A DNA stretch of 64,000 nucleotides from Oligoflexia bacterium (GTDB lineage Bacteria; Bdellovibrionota; Bdellovibrionia; JABDDW01). The notes under the pieces are model-generated. The model worked only from the letters and a program-made list of their open reading frames with translations. It had not been told where the DNA came from and ran no database searches. Shown here in pieces: positions 8,075-16,572 of the stretch. The number at the start of each line of letters is the position of its first letter. Within the stretch, counting starts at the first letter, position 1. Made by a program: the position numbers and the translations under genes. Location: contig JADJXN010000001.1 of assembly GCA_016715815.1 (NCBI GenBank), forward strand, positions 62,001 to 126,000. The letters run 5' to 3'.

Positions 8075-9412
8075 TCACCCACCGCGTGGACTATTTCTTA
8101 ATCCTTGTCCACGATTTCTAAAACTGTTTCCAAATCTGTTAGTATTATTAGGGTTTTGAGTTTGTAATTGGTTTAAATTTAGCTGTGGAGCTGTTTGAGG
8201 TAAGTTTGTGCAGTGGCCATCATCAAAGCCGCGAAAGCCACGAATTTCACCTAAAGCTCTATCAAAGTAGCCACAGTTATTTTCAGTGTTGTTTGAGCCA
8301 GTAAGACTTCTGTTTGCTGAGGTTGCTGCTGATTGAGCTGCAGAGTTACCAACTGAGCTTAAGCTGAAATCAAAATCAAATTCATCTGAGCTTGATTTTT
8401 GAGCGTTAGCTAAACCGTTATTTGCTCTAACTTTTGAATTTAACTGGGACTGAAGTTTAGACATGTTAGTTCTTAAGCTTGTTTGTGAGCTGATCATCTT
8501 TGGAAGATTGCCGCTTAATATTGAATTACCAGCTTTAGAGATAACAGTTCTTGAGCTGTTAATAGTGGCATCATAGCTTGCCGCATTTTTTTGAAGACTT
8601 GCAAACTTATTATTTGCCTGAGCAAGGTTACCCACACTCATATCAAGTTGGATAGATTTAATTTGCTCCTCAATTTTTTTACCTAATGCTTTTGAGTAAT
8701 CAAAGTAGCTATAGGCTGCAAAATTAATTTTTGCTGTGGTTGTGCTTAACCCGTCAGATTTTAAAGCTGCAAAACCTTGCACAAGTCTCATAGCCCATGA
8801 GGTTTCAATGCTCTTATTATTAAGAGTGTCTACAATAAATTGTGGTGTAACAGCTTTGCTCCAAAGTATTTTAGCCTTTTCTAAATCTTTTTCTGAACCC
8901 GATTTTAAAAGCTCATCAAGCCTTACTTCTACGCAAATAGCCTTATCTTCAGCATTCTTCCACTGCTCGCCTTTAAGGTTAAGCTCACAATTTTCAATTT
9001 TTTCTTTTAATTTATCTTTTTCTTTTTGCTCGGCTAGTTTTTCATACTTGGTTTCAGATTCTTTTTCTTTTACATCACCAAACATAGCTTTAAGCTCGCT
9101 TTGAGCTGCTTCTTGAATAGATGCAAAGTGGTCATGTCTTTTAGGTTTAATGGCTTTTGTCTTTTTTAAACTACCACAACCGCCAGATTCGCACTCTGCT
9201 GTAAGTTCATAAACGCCTTTTTTAGACTCTACAACTTTATACTTAAATTTAAATTTGCCGGTTTCAAAAGTGTCATTAAGCCATTCGGTTGGTTTGAATG
9301 TCTCGGTTTGTGATGCAGATCTTGCGTCACTATTAGCTTGGGCTTTGGCAAAGCTAACAAACACAAGACTTGCGGCTAATGTTATTACTAATGTTAAATA
9401 AAGCTTTCTCAT
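8075..9412 (-). CDS. Secreted Q/N-rich protein, unknown function
   Basis: Start chosen at 9412 because AAGGAGAG lies nine bases upstream and a signal peptide follows at once (MRKLYLTLVITLAASL, cleavage after AKA). Of the 445 residues, the first part has a small domain with the cysteines AECESGGCGS, then a charged segment likely to form coiled coil (ETKYEKLAEQKEKDKLKEKI), a long helical part rich in Ala, Asn and Ser, and a low-complexity Asn/Gln/Arg tail ending RNRGQGLRNSPRGG. Periplasmic or exported. I recognise no family. It has its own terminator. Confidence 0.7.
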   Translation of the reverse strand: MRKLYLTLVITLAASLVFVSFAKAQANSDARSASQTETFKPTEWLNDTFETGKFKFKYKVVESKKGVYELTAECESGGCGSLKKTKAIKPKRHDHFASIQEAAQSELKAMFGDVKEKESETKYEKLAEQKEKDKLKEKIENCELNLKGEQWKNAEDKAICVEVRLDELLKSGSEKDLEKAKILWSKAVTPQFIVDTLNNKSIETSWAMRLVQGFAALKSDGLSTTTAKINFAAYSYFDYSKALGKKIEEQIKSIQLDMSVGNLAQANNKFASLQKNAASYDATINSSRTVISKAGNSILSGNLPKMISSQTSLRTNMSKLQSQLNSKVRANNGLANAQKSSSDEFDFDFSLSSVGNSAAQSAATSANRSLTGSNNTENNCGYFDRALGEIRGFRGFDDGHCTNLPQTAPQLNLNQLQTQNPNNTNRFGNSFRNRGQGLRNSPRGG

Positions 9413-9680
9413 TTCACTCTCTCCTTTGTATAAGCCCCATCCAAGGGCCTTTCTCACCTTTTAAGTATTCCAATTCCTGCGCCCAGATCTGGCATGGAAG
9501 CTAAGTGTTTGATTTATTTAGTAAAGACATAAGTTTGAAGGAATCTCTTTGAGGCTTTAATTTTGAATAGGCACTTTGCAGATTTGATCCTAGATTTTAA
9601 AAATGGTTTGAAAACACACGTTTAAGTATGTCAAAGTTTTTGGCACCCAAAACTGACCAAAAATGCTATATAAGGCCTTT

Positions 9681-10904
9681 ATGAAGTTTGAATTTAAATC
9701 TATTAGCGCTCAGGCTAGCAAGGTTGATTGGAATAATTGGCAGTGGCAGTTAAAAAACAGGCTCCAAAGTAGCAAAGACTATGGCCAATTCTTTAAGCTA
9801 ACTGATGCTGAAGAGGCCGGGTTTAAGGCCTCTATTAATACTTTTAAAGTTTCAACAACCCCTTATTATGCAAGGCTAGCTCAAAGCTCAAATGCCATCA
9901 GGCGCATATTAATGCCTCACTCTAATGAGCAATCAACTTCAGGACAGCAACTTTTAGACCCCTTGGGAGAGAAAATTAATTCTCAGTCAAAGCGTTTAGT
10001 GCATCGCTACTCTGATAGGGTTTTATTTTTAGTTACAGATTTTTGTAGTGTTTATTGCCGCTACTGCACTAGAAAGCATTTTACAGGTCATGATAAAGGC
10101 TTTGTTTTATCTGATGATTACTTTGAGGCCCTTAATTACATTAAAAAAAATAAAGGCATTAGAGAAGTGATTCTCTCCGGCGGTGACCCGCTTACTCTTT
10201 CAAACACCCATCTTAAAAAAGTTTTAACAGATCTAAGAGAAATTGAGCATATTGAAATTATTAGGATGGGAAGTCGTATGCCGGTGGTTTGTCCTATGCG
10301 CGTAGACCAAGAGCTTATTCAAATTTTACGTGGGGAGCATGATTTTGGAGCCCCCGTATTTATGATGGTGCATTTTAATCACCCCAAAGAAATCACCCTT
10401 GAGGCAGCTAAAGCATTAAGCCAGTTTGTTGACAGCGGCATCCCTGTCTTTAACCAAACCGTTTTACTTAATGGCGTTAATAATCACGTTAATATTATTC
10501 AAGCACTTAACCGCAGGCTTTTATATTTACGTGTTAAGCCCTATTACTTATTTCAGTGTGATCCTAGTTTTGGAACAGAACATTTAAGAACACCTATTGA
10601 AGAAGGGGAGAAAATTATATCTCAAATGTGGGGGCATTTTTCAGGTTTAGCAATGGCCAATTTTTCTTTAGATATTCCTGGCGGTGGTGGCAAAACAACG
10701 TTAGTACCAAATTTTACTACTTCAAAAAATGAGCACATGCGTGAGTTTATTGGGTGGGATATGAAAGCAGGTATCTATGAAAACCCAAAAACCCCATCTG
10801 TTTTACCTGAAGATTATCTTGAGTATGAGCTGGAGTGGGAAAATTTAAAAAATTCTCTTAAGCTCGCTCAAGACGAGCATACTTTGCAACAAATTTCTTT
10901 ATAG
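9681..10904 (+). CDS. kamA: Lysine 2,3-aminomutase, radical SAM
   Basis: Converts L-lysine to beta-lysine using S-adenosylmethionine, an Fe4S4 cluster and PLP. The radical SAM triad CX3CX2C is present as CSVYCRYC, followed by the SAM-binding region EVILSGGDPLTLS. The PLP-binding glycine-rich site PGGGGKTTLVPN carries the expected lysine. About 407 residues, the length of free-standing aminomutases; the EF-P-modifying EpmB relatives are shorter (about 340), so KamA is preferred, though a role in EF-P modification is not excluded. Start at 9681 has AAGG just upstream. Its 3' end overlaps the convergent helicase gene by 47 bases. Confidence 0.88.
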   Translation: MKFEFKSISAQASKVDWNNWQWQLKNRLQSSKDYGQFFKLTDAEEAGFKASINTFKVSTTPYYARLAQSSNAIRRILMPHSNEQSTSGQQLLDPLGEKINSQSKRLVHRYSDRVLFLVTDFCSVYCRYCTRKHFTGHDKGFVLSDDYFEALNYIKKNKGIREVILSGGDPLTLSNTHLKKVLTDLREIEHIEIIRMGSRMPVVCPMRVDQELIQILRGEHDFGAPVFMMVHFNHPKEITLEAAKALSQFVDSGIPVFNQTVLLNGVNNHVNIIQALNRRLLYLRVKPYYLFQCDPSFGTEHLRTPIEEGEKIISQMWGHFSGLAMANFSLDIPGGGGKTTLVPNFTTSKNEHMREFIGWDMKAGIYENPKTPSVLPEDYLEYELEWENLKNSLKLAQDEHTLQQISL

Positions 10905-13083
10905 AATTATTAGGAAATAAAATTGTTACTTTTTGGTCTTCTCCATTACCTTCAAGACCATGAATTATACCTACTCCAAAAGAGGGGTGTCTTACGCGCA
11001 TGCCCTTTTTAAAAGAAGTTGAATCATCAGTGTTATCTTCAAAATCTTCATAGGTGGGAATGCTTTCAACGAGATTAGATTTATTTTGCCAAATATTTTG
11101 GCGCCAACGGCTGGCAAGATTAGCCCGAGATACTTTTTGCACATATTTTTCTGGTATTTCATTTAAAAAGCGCGAAGCGGGGTTTGATTGTTCATTGCCC
11201 CAAACTTTTCTGGTGCGGGCGTGGCTTAAAAATAATTTTTCTCTAGCCCTTGTCATGCCCACATAAAAAAGTCTTCTTTCTTCTTCAGCGTTATCGGCTA
11301 ATAAACTACTGTCTTCTCTATTAGATGGGAATAGCCCCTCTTCAAGACCAACTATAAACACAACAGGGTACTCTAAACCTTTTGAAACATGCAAAGTCAT
11401 AAGGGTCACACTTTGCGAGTTATTTTCTAAGTCTCGGTCAGCCTCTGTTACAAGAGCAATTTCTTCTAAAAAGCTAGAAAGTGTAGCCTCTAATGCGCGC
11501 TCCTTTTCAAACTGCTCAATGGCTGAATCTAGTTCCTCAATGTTTTCCACACGCGCCATTGCTTCAGGGGTGTCTTCAAGTTTTAACTTATGAACATATT
11601 GGGTTTGGTCTAAAACTGAGTGGAATAATTCCCTTAACTTTTGCGTTTTAGATTTTTCTATAAGATCAGCCAAAAGCTCATAAAAATTTAAAACTTTCTG
11701 CGCCGCTCCTTTGTCTAAAACTTTTTCTTGAATGGCTAGTAGAAGGGCTTCAAATAAAGAGATATCTTTTTGTGTGGCAAAGTTTTCAATTTTTTCTACA
11801 CTAGTTTTACCAATACCACGGGTTGGTACATTTATAATTCTTTTTAACGCCACATTATCCTTGGGGTTGGCGCATAGGCGCAAATAGGCAATCATGTCTT
11901 TAATTTCAGCTCTGTCGTAGAATTTTGTGCCACCAATTATTTTATAAGGCAATGCCGCTGAGCGAAGGCTCTCTTCAATGACTCTTGATTGAGCATTGGT
12001 TCTATAAAAAACGGTAAATTCGTTAAGGCTTTTGTTCTCATCTTGAGTCAGAGCTGAAATTTCTTTTACAACATTTCTAGCTTCTTCAAACTCATTAAGC
12101 TCCTCACGTATTTGAATGGGGGAGCCTGCAGAATTTGATGTCCAAAGGGTTTTGTTTTTTCTCTCGTGGTTATTTTTAATAACATGGCTTGCGGCCTCAA
12201 CAATATTTTTGGTGGAGCGGTAGTTTTCCTCTAATTTTACTATTTTTGCATCTGGGAAATCTTGCTCAAAATTTAAAATGTTTGTTATATCAGCTCCGCG
12301 CCAGGAGTAAATGCTCTGGTCTTCATCACCCACAACGCAAATATTTTTATATTTTTGTGAAAGAAGTTTTATAAGCTTATATTGAACGTGGTTGGTGTCT
12401 TGGTACTCATCAACCATAATATAGGCAAAGCGGTTTTGGTAATATTCAAGAAGATCCGCATTTTGTTCAAAGGCTTGAGTGGTTTTAAATAATAAATCCC
12501 CAAAATCAAGGGCGTTTGAGGCGCGCATTTTTGCTTCATAGCGTTTATAAACGTTTGTTATTTTATCATCCATAAAAGAAGAGGAAGATTTTTTTTGCAA
12601 TTGATCTGGGTTTAAATAAAGGTTTTTTGCCTGATTAATGTGGTGCTGAAACATTTTAGGATGATAAATTTTGTCATTTATTCCAAGCTCTTCACAAACG
12701 CGCCTTACAACGGAGAGCTGCTCGCCATCATCATAAATAGTAAAATCTTTTTGGTACCCTAAAATTTCAATATGCTTTCTTAATATGCGCGCACAAGAGG
12801 AGTGAAAAGTGCTGATCCAAAGGGGTTCATTTAAATGTGTGCCCACACGGTTTAAAAGATTTTGAGACCTCTCTAGCATTTCTTTAGCTGCTTTGTTGGT
12901 AAAGGTAACAGCTAAAATTTCATTAGATTCGGCTTGCTTTGTAGCTACTAAATAGGCAATTCGGTAGGTAAGGGCCCGTGTTTTACCAGAGCCAGCGCCT
13001 GCTAAAATAAGAAGTGGTCCTTGGGTAGTTCTAGCCGCCTCCCACTGGGGAGGGTTTAATTCGTTTGAGAAGTTAATATTCAT
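10858..13083 (-). CDS. pcrA: UvrD/PcrA-type DNA helicase
   Basis: Superfamily 1A 3'-5' helicase for nucleotide excision repair and clearing of replication forks. Motif I AGAGSGKTRALTYR, motif Ia/Ib region LAVTFTNKAAKEM, motif II VDEYQDTNHVQY, motif III GDEDQSIYSWRGAD, motif IV LEENYRSTKNIV, motif V LMTLHVSKGLEYPVVF and motif VI EERRLFYVGMTRARE are all visible. The C-terminal Tudor-like segment (VRHPSFGVGIIHGLEGNG) is that of PcrA/UvrD. The ATG at 13083 is chosen over a TTG at 13125 because the TTG coincides with the -35 box of the predicted promoter. The gene overlaps the end of kamA tail to tail. Confidence 0.93.
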   Translation of the reverse strand: MNINFSNELNPPQWEAARTTQGPLLILAGAGSGKTRALTYRIAYLVATKQAESNEILAVTFTNKAAKEMLERSQNLLNRVGTHLNEPLWISTFHSSCARILRKHIEILGYQKDFTIYDDGEQLSVVRRVCEELGINDKIYHPKMFQHHINQAKNLYLNPDQLQKKSSSSFMDDKITNVYKRYEAKMRASNALDFGDLLFKTTQAFEQNADLLEYYQNRFAYIMVDEYQDTNHVQYKLIKLLSQKYKNICVVGDEDQSIYSWRGADITNILNFEQDFPDAKIVKLEENYRSTKNIVEAASHVIKNNHERKNKTLWTSNSAGSPIQIREELNEFEEARNVVKEISALTQDENKSLNEFTVFYRTNAQSRVIEESLRSAALPYKIIGGTKFYDRAEIKDMIAYLRLCANPKDNVALKRIINVPTRGIGKTSVEKIENFATQKDISLFEALLLAIQEKVLDKGAAQKVLNFYELLADLIEKSKTQKLRELFHSVLDQTQYVHKLKLEDTPEAMARVENIEELDSAIEQFEKERALEATLSSFLEEIALVTEADRDLENNSQSVTLMTLHVSKGLEYPVVFIVGLEEGLFPSNREDSSLLADNAEEERRLFYVGMTRAREKLFLSHARTRKVWGNEQSNPASRFLNEIPEKYVQKVSRANLASRWRQNIWQNKSNLVESIPTYEDFEDNTDDSTSFKKGMRVRHPSFGVGIIHGLEGNGEDQKVTILFPNNSIKKFVAKYARLERA

Positions 13084-13096
13084 ATTAATTTGTGGG

Positions 13097-13125
13097 ATTT
13101 TGGATGTTTGGCCATGTTTTGTCAA
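13097..13125 (-). promoter_or_regulatory. Sigma-70 promoter of pcrA/uvrD
   Basis: On the minus strand a perfect -35 TTGACA (13120-13125), a 17-base spacer and -10 CAAAAT (13097-13102). Predicted transcription start near 13090, only about seven bases before the ATG at 13083, which supports that start and suggests a nearly leaderless transcript. Confidence 0.55.
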
Positions 13126-13164
13126 TTCGAGAGTCTTGTAATTAGCGATAAGCTTTAATATGCT

Positions 13165-13743
13165 ATGAGTATGTTAGTTTCTTTACTATTAGCATTAATT
13201 TTAGCCCAAGCCGAAACACCAAAGCCGGTTAAATTGGGGGATTATTTAAAAAACCTAACTGAATCTCAGGTTCTTGAAAAAATTGATTCCCAGGGGAAAA
13301 ACAACCCAGACATTTTCATTGTTTTTGAGAAAAAAGAAGACAGTGCTAAAACCATGCTCATGCAGCTCTTTGATATTAACCGTGATGGCAAAATTGATCT
13401 TGTAAAGCATTTTAAAAAAGCAAAGCTTGTGCGCACTGAAACAGATCTTGATTACGATGGCGTGAGCGATGTGGAAAGCGAGTACGACGGGCAAAGTGGA
13501 GAGTTAAAAAAGAAAACCCAAGCCGATGGGGCTACTTTTATTTGGAAGTATTATTTTAAAAATGAGCTTAGAAAAAAGGAACTTGATCGTAACTCTGACG
13601 GAAAGCCTGATATGTGGGTGTATTATCGTGGTGGTAAAATTCTTCGCACCGAAATAGATAAAGACTTTAATGGAAAAATTGTACGTGTTGAGGGCTCTCT
13701 CATTCCTGAGGGTGCCAAAACTTCAAAGGTTAAAGATAAGTAA
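13165..13743 (+). CDS. Secreted protein with EF-hand-like calcium loops
   Basis: A 192-residue protein with an N-terminal hydrophobic signal (LVSLLLALILAQA). The rest holds four acidic loops of the DxDxDG type: DINRDGKIDL, DLDYDGVSDV, DRNSDGKPDM and DKDFNGKIVR, which resemble EF-hand or dockerin/thrombospondin type-3 calcium loops. Between them are short beta-type segments (WKYYFKN, WVYYRGGK). Calcium binding is inferred from the loops only. ATGs exist at 13165 and 13171; a possible promoter (TTGTAA at 13136, 17 bases, TATGCT at 13159) would start transcription at about 13171, so the second may be the true, leaderless start. Promoter regions of this gene and the helicase lie back to back. Confidence 0.7.
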   Translation: MSMLVSLLLALILAQAETPKPVKLGDYLKNLTESQVLEKIDSQGKNNPDIFIVFEKKEDSAKTMLMQLFDINRDGKIDLVKHFKKAKLVRTETDLDYDGVSDVESEYDGQSGELKKKTQADGATFIWKYYFKNELRKKELDRNSDGKPDMWVYYRGGKILRTEIDKDFNGKIVRVEGSLIPEGAKTSKVKDK

Positions 13744-13867
13744 GTTTTTTTCTTCCACCTGAGTTGATACTGTTAGATCTGTCTTAACAACTTGTAACAA
13801 TGAAGCTATCATTAAAGAAGGATTACTTTTAATATTTTCTTTGTTCCCAACTGAGTTGGTTGGGTTA

Positions 13868-14995
13868 TTAAGTTCTTTTTTCCCATCTGTAGCGATTATG
13901 GTTTGCACAAAGTAGCCTAAGGTTATTTATATCTGTCGAGGAGCCGCCGTGGCTAAAGGGTATGATGTGATCTATTTGAATAAAGTGTGTGGAGTTACAC
14001 TTTTGTGCTGAGCTGTCTATTGCATTGTCCTTTTGATTTTTGCTGTTTTCATGTTTGCCTGCATTGAAGTTCTTATCGCTAACATATTGGCATTTTCCCT
14101 GATCCCGCTTCCATACCTGGCGCTTGATGGTTGTTGGAATGTAGCGTGAGTTTGCTGATTCTTTGCCTACTTGCTGAGCATCTGGGTTCTTTACTTCCGC
14201 CGGCGGAAGTGCCTTTTGACACTGGTCTTTTCTATTTGATACTTGTTCATCTTTAATTATACCCATTTCTTTATTGCCCTTCTTGTCTCTATCAACACTC
14301 TTATCAAGCTTGTTAAGCGCAATCTCCGCTAACTCTGAAAGGAGCTCTTCATAACTAGGATTAACCTTTTTATGAGAGATTAACGCCTTTACTCTCTCAA
14401 GCTTCTCTTTAAGCTCTTTTGTGATAACAAATCTCACCTCTATCTTTTCTTCTGTAATAAGCCTTTCCCTTTCTTTAGGAATTGTAGCTAAGGGTGATAT
14501 TTTTATTAGTTCTTTCTCGCACTCACTTTTAGATTTGTTTTCTAACTTACCCAATAACTCTCGTTTTTGATTAATGTTATAGCTTTTCTGGTTAACCCTT
14601 TTTTCTTGACCAATAAACATGGCGGCCTGGGATAAAGTAGTAAGGTTTAAATTACCCTTTTCTATTTTAGTTTTAACTTCAGGGATGTCTTTCATAAGTC
14701 TTGCGGCAGAGATTCTACGTTGAGCGGCACTTTCAGAGTATTGTAGTTCTTTTACGCAAAACTCAAATAAACTAGGAAAGCCTAGTTCAAGATAGAGCCT
14801 TCTGGTTTGCACCTCTAGGAGATAATCTAAAACCGAGGATAAAAGTTTTCTCTCTTCTGAAACTAGGCTTTTTAGCTCTAATATTAATTTACTATTATCA
14901 AGGCTGTTAAGCTTTAAAGGCATATCTTTTTTAGTAAGACTTGTAAGCTCCTGTAGTTGCTTGCCATTGTTTTGAGTATTAATTTTGTTATTCAT
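13868..14995 (-). CDS. HNH endonuclease-domain protein
   Basis: A 375-residue cytoplasmic protein. The helical N-terminal half (residues about 35-150) has the LYLELGFPSLFEFCVKEL and YSESAAQRRISAARL segments seen in DUF222-like HNH proteins. The C-terminal HNH domain reads QVWKRDQGKCQY, then IQIDHIIPFSHGG, then NNLRLLCANHNRYR. An insertion of about 20 mostly polar residues lies between CQYVS and the second Cys (QKCNSTH). From memory, families of this type are multicopy in Bdellovibrio-like genomes; substrate and role are unknown. Its leader carries a structured element (15008-15046) shared with the Lys/Ala-rich protein gene at 46178. Shine-Dalgarno AAAGGAG precedes the ATG. Confidence 0.85.
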   Translation of the reverse strand: MNNKINTQNNGKQLQELTSLTKKDMPLKLNSLDNSKLILELKSLVSEERKLLSSVLDYLLEVQTRRLYLELGFPSLFEFCVKELQYSESAAQRRISAARLMKDIPEVKTKIEKGNLNLTTLSQAAMFIGQEKRVNQKSYNINQKRELLGKLENKSKSECEKELIKISPLATIPKERERLITEEKIEVRFVITKELKEKLERVKALISHKKVNPSYEELLSELAEIALNKLDKSVDRDKKGNKEMGIIKDEQVSNRKDQCQKALPPAEVKNPDAQQVGKESANSRYIPTTIKRQVWKRDQGKCQYVSDKNFNAGKHENSKNQKDNAIDSSAQKCNSTHFIQIDHIIPFSHGGSSTDINNLRLLCANHNRYRWEKRT

Positions 14996-15007
14996 TTATA
15001 GATCTCC

Positions 15008-15046
15008 TTTGTCTAGCCCGCGGCCTCTGGCCGGCTTAGGCTTTTC
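15008..15046 (-). promoter_or_regulatory. Structured 5' leader element, copy 1 (HNH gene)
   Basis: Read on the minus strand, GAAAAGCCTAAG begins the element and GCGGGCTAGACAAA ends it, directly before the Shine-Dalgarno. The segment can fold into a basal stem GCCT/GGGC and an inner stem GGCC/GGCC with a 3-base loop. Seventeen bases (TTTGTCTAGCCCGCGGC on the plus strand) are identical to copy 2 at 46194-46210, and the distal GAAAAGCCTA block is also identical, while the inner stem differs in sequence but still pairs. A regulatory RNA function is inference. Confidence 0.5.
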
Positions 15047-15280
15047 TTTAAAAGGCAGAATAACATAGGTTTTAAATCTTAGATTTCTTGCTCACAAATC
15101 AACCATGAAAGGCGAATTCAAAAAAGATTTCAGAGCGAAAGAAAATTCCAGGACAACACAATAAAGACAATGTGTGCGCGAATAAAGTGGTAAATAAAAG
15201 CAAAAGTAAAACTCACAGAACAAAACCAAATTCCAACAAAAACCCTATCAAGTGAAAAATAATTAAAAGGCGAGAGTAAA

Positions 15281-15348
15281 AAAGACAAAAGATAAAGATA
15301 AAAACAAAAGATAGAAGATAAAGACAAAAGATAAAGATAAAAACAAAA
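15281..15348 (+). repeat. Purine-rich direct repeat, 2 x 29 bp
   Basis: Two identical 29-bp copies at 15281-15309 and 15320-15348, 39 bases apart from start to start, composed of AAAGA, GATAAAGATA and AAAACAAAA blocks. The strand asymmetry (almost no pyrimidines) continues on both sides. Function unknown; probably replication slippage. Confidence 0.75.
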
Positions 15349-15426
15349 TCAAAAAAGAATTAATTAAGATTTAAAAGTCTAACCAAAAGCACTATTTGTT
15401 CTATACAAAAAAGCTCATTAGAACCT

Positions 15427-16572
15427 TTACACCAGCCGACTTCGCTTAGAGTTTTTTGAATTCTTAAGGCTATCCACGACTGTTTTAATTTCTTGTGCGC
15501 TCTTTTTTGAACAAACTAAAATCGAATCGCCCGATTCAACAATAATTAAATCCTTTACGCCCACTAAAGCTAAAAACTTTTTTGAATCTAAAGAGGCAAT
15601 CACCCCACTTGAACCTACACTTAAACTATCAGCCCCTAACACCAAGCCGGCCTCAGAGTTAGACGGCAATACCTCTTCAAGTGCTGGCCAAGAACCCACA
15701 TCATTCCAGCCAAAATCCCCTGGCACAACTGCTCCAAGTTTGGTTTTTTCCATTAAAGCTACATCAACAGCTACTTTGGGAAGAGCCTTAAAGACTTTTT
15801 TAAACTCCGTGGCACTCTTAATTTTTTTTAACTGAGATTTAATTTTAGATTTTTTTACTTCTGTATTACTTTTTTCCCCCTCAAATGCAGCAAAAAATTC
15901 TGGAGCGTGAGTGCGAACCTCATTTATAAAAGTAGAAGCTTTAAAAACAAAAATTCCAGCATTCCAAGAATATTTTCCTGAAGCTACATACTCACCAGCT
16001 TTTACACTCTCTGGCTTTTCAACAAAACGCTTAATACTGTAAAACCTGCTTGAAGCTTCTGTAGAAGTCACTGCACTTTTACCATCGCCTGAGCCGGAAC
16101 ACAGCTCACCCGCCTCAATATAACCATAGCCAGTTGCTGCATACGTGGGCTTAATGCCAATGCAGCAAATAAAATCATTCTTCATAGAAAAATCAAAACA
16201 ACTCTCTAAAACTTTTTGAAAGCCACTCACATCAGAAATGTAAGCATCGCTTGGCAAAACACAAACCACAGCCTCAGGATCTTTGCGGTAGCAATGCCAG
16301 GCAGATAGACAAACTGCTGCCATGGTGTTTCGTGCTTCTGGCTCCAGAATTAAGCCCACACCTGGTAAATGTTTTTTTACCAAACCAGAAAGGCCAGGGG
16401 AGCAAACAACAGAAATATTTTTTTTTGTAACAAGGCTCTTAACTCTATCAAAAGTCATTTGAATCATGGAGCGTTTGCCAAATAAATTTAAGAACTGTTT
16501 TGGTTTTAAACTTGTGCTTTTGGGCCAAAAGCGTGTGCCACTTCCGCCTGCCATGATAACAACATGCTTCAC
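15427..16572 (-). CDS. manC: Mannose-1-phosphate guanylyltransferase
   Basis: Makes GDP-mannose from mannose-1-phosphate and GTP for polysaccharide or glycolipid synthesis. The nucleotidyltransferase signature GGSGTRFWPKS followed by KPKQFLNLFG opens the protein; FVEKPE, GKYSWNAGIFVF and DFGWNDVGSWPAL are the conserved downstream motifs. At 381 residues it lacks the C-terminal isomerase cupin domain of bifunctional enzymes; that domain is a separate gene immediately upstream (16569-16925), overlapping by four bases (ATGA). Confidence 0.92.
   Translation of the reverse strand: MKHVVIMAGGSGTRFWPKSTSLKPKQFLNLFGKRSMIQMTFDRVKSLVTKKNISVVCSPGLSGLVKKHLPGVGLILEPEARNTMAAVCLSAWHCYRKDPEAVVCVLPSDAYISDVSGFQKVLESCFDFSMKNDFICCIGIKPTYAATGYGYIEAGELCSGSGDGKSAVTSTEASSRFYSIKRFVEKPESVKAGEYVASGKYSWNAGIFVFKASTFINEVRTHAPEFFAAFEGEKSNTEVKKSKIKSQLKKIKSATEFKKVFKALPKVAVDVALMEKTKLGAVVPGDFGWNDVGSWPALEEVLPSNSEAGLVLGADSLSVGSSGVIASLDSKKFLALVGVKDLIIVESGDSILVCSKKSAQEIKTVVDSLKNSKNSKRSRLV

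Larger units (their letters stand above)
14996..15426. other. 430-bp AT-rich intergenic region
   Basis: Between the HNH gene and manC. It holds the HNH leader element at 15008-15046 and a strongly purine-rich plus strand from about 15110 to 15355 that includes a 29-bp perfect direct repeat. A 65-codon frame on the minus strand here is low complexity and has no plausible start signal. No convincing terminator for manC was found. Confidence 0.6.

Noticed and set aside
9638..9653. TGGCAC before kamA as a sigma-54 promoter
   Set aside because: The -12 position reads ACTGA rather than TTGC, so the second half is missing.
13144..13151. AGCGATAA as a sigma-28 -10 box before the EF-hand gene
   Set aside because: No TAAA-like -35 at the proper distance; a sigma-70 reading fits better.
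15130..15327. 65-codon minus-strand frame
   Set aside because: Arises from the purine-rich strand; low-complexity Phe/Leu/Ser sequence, no start signals.
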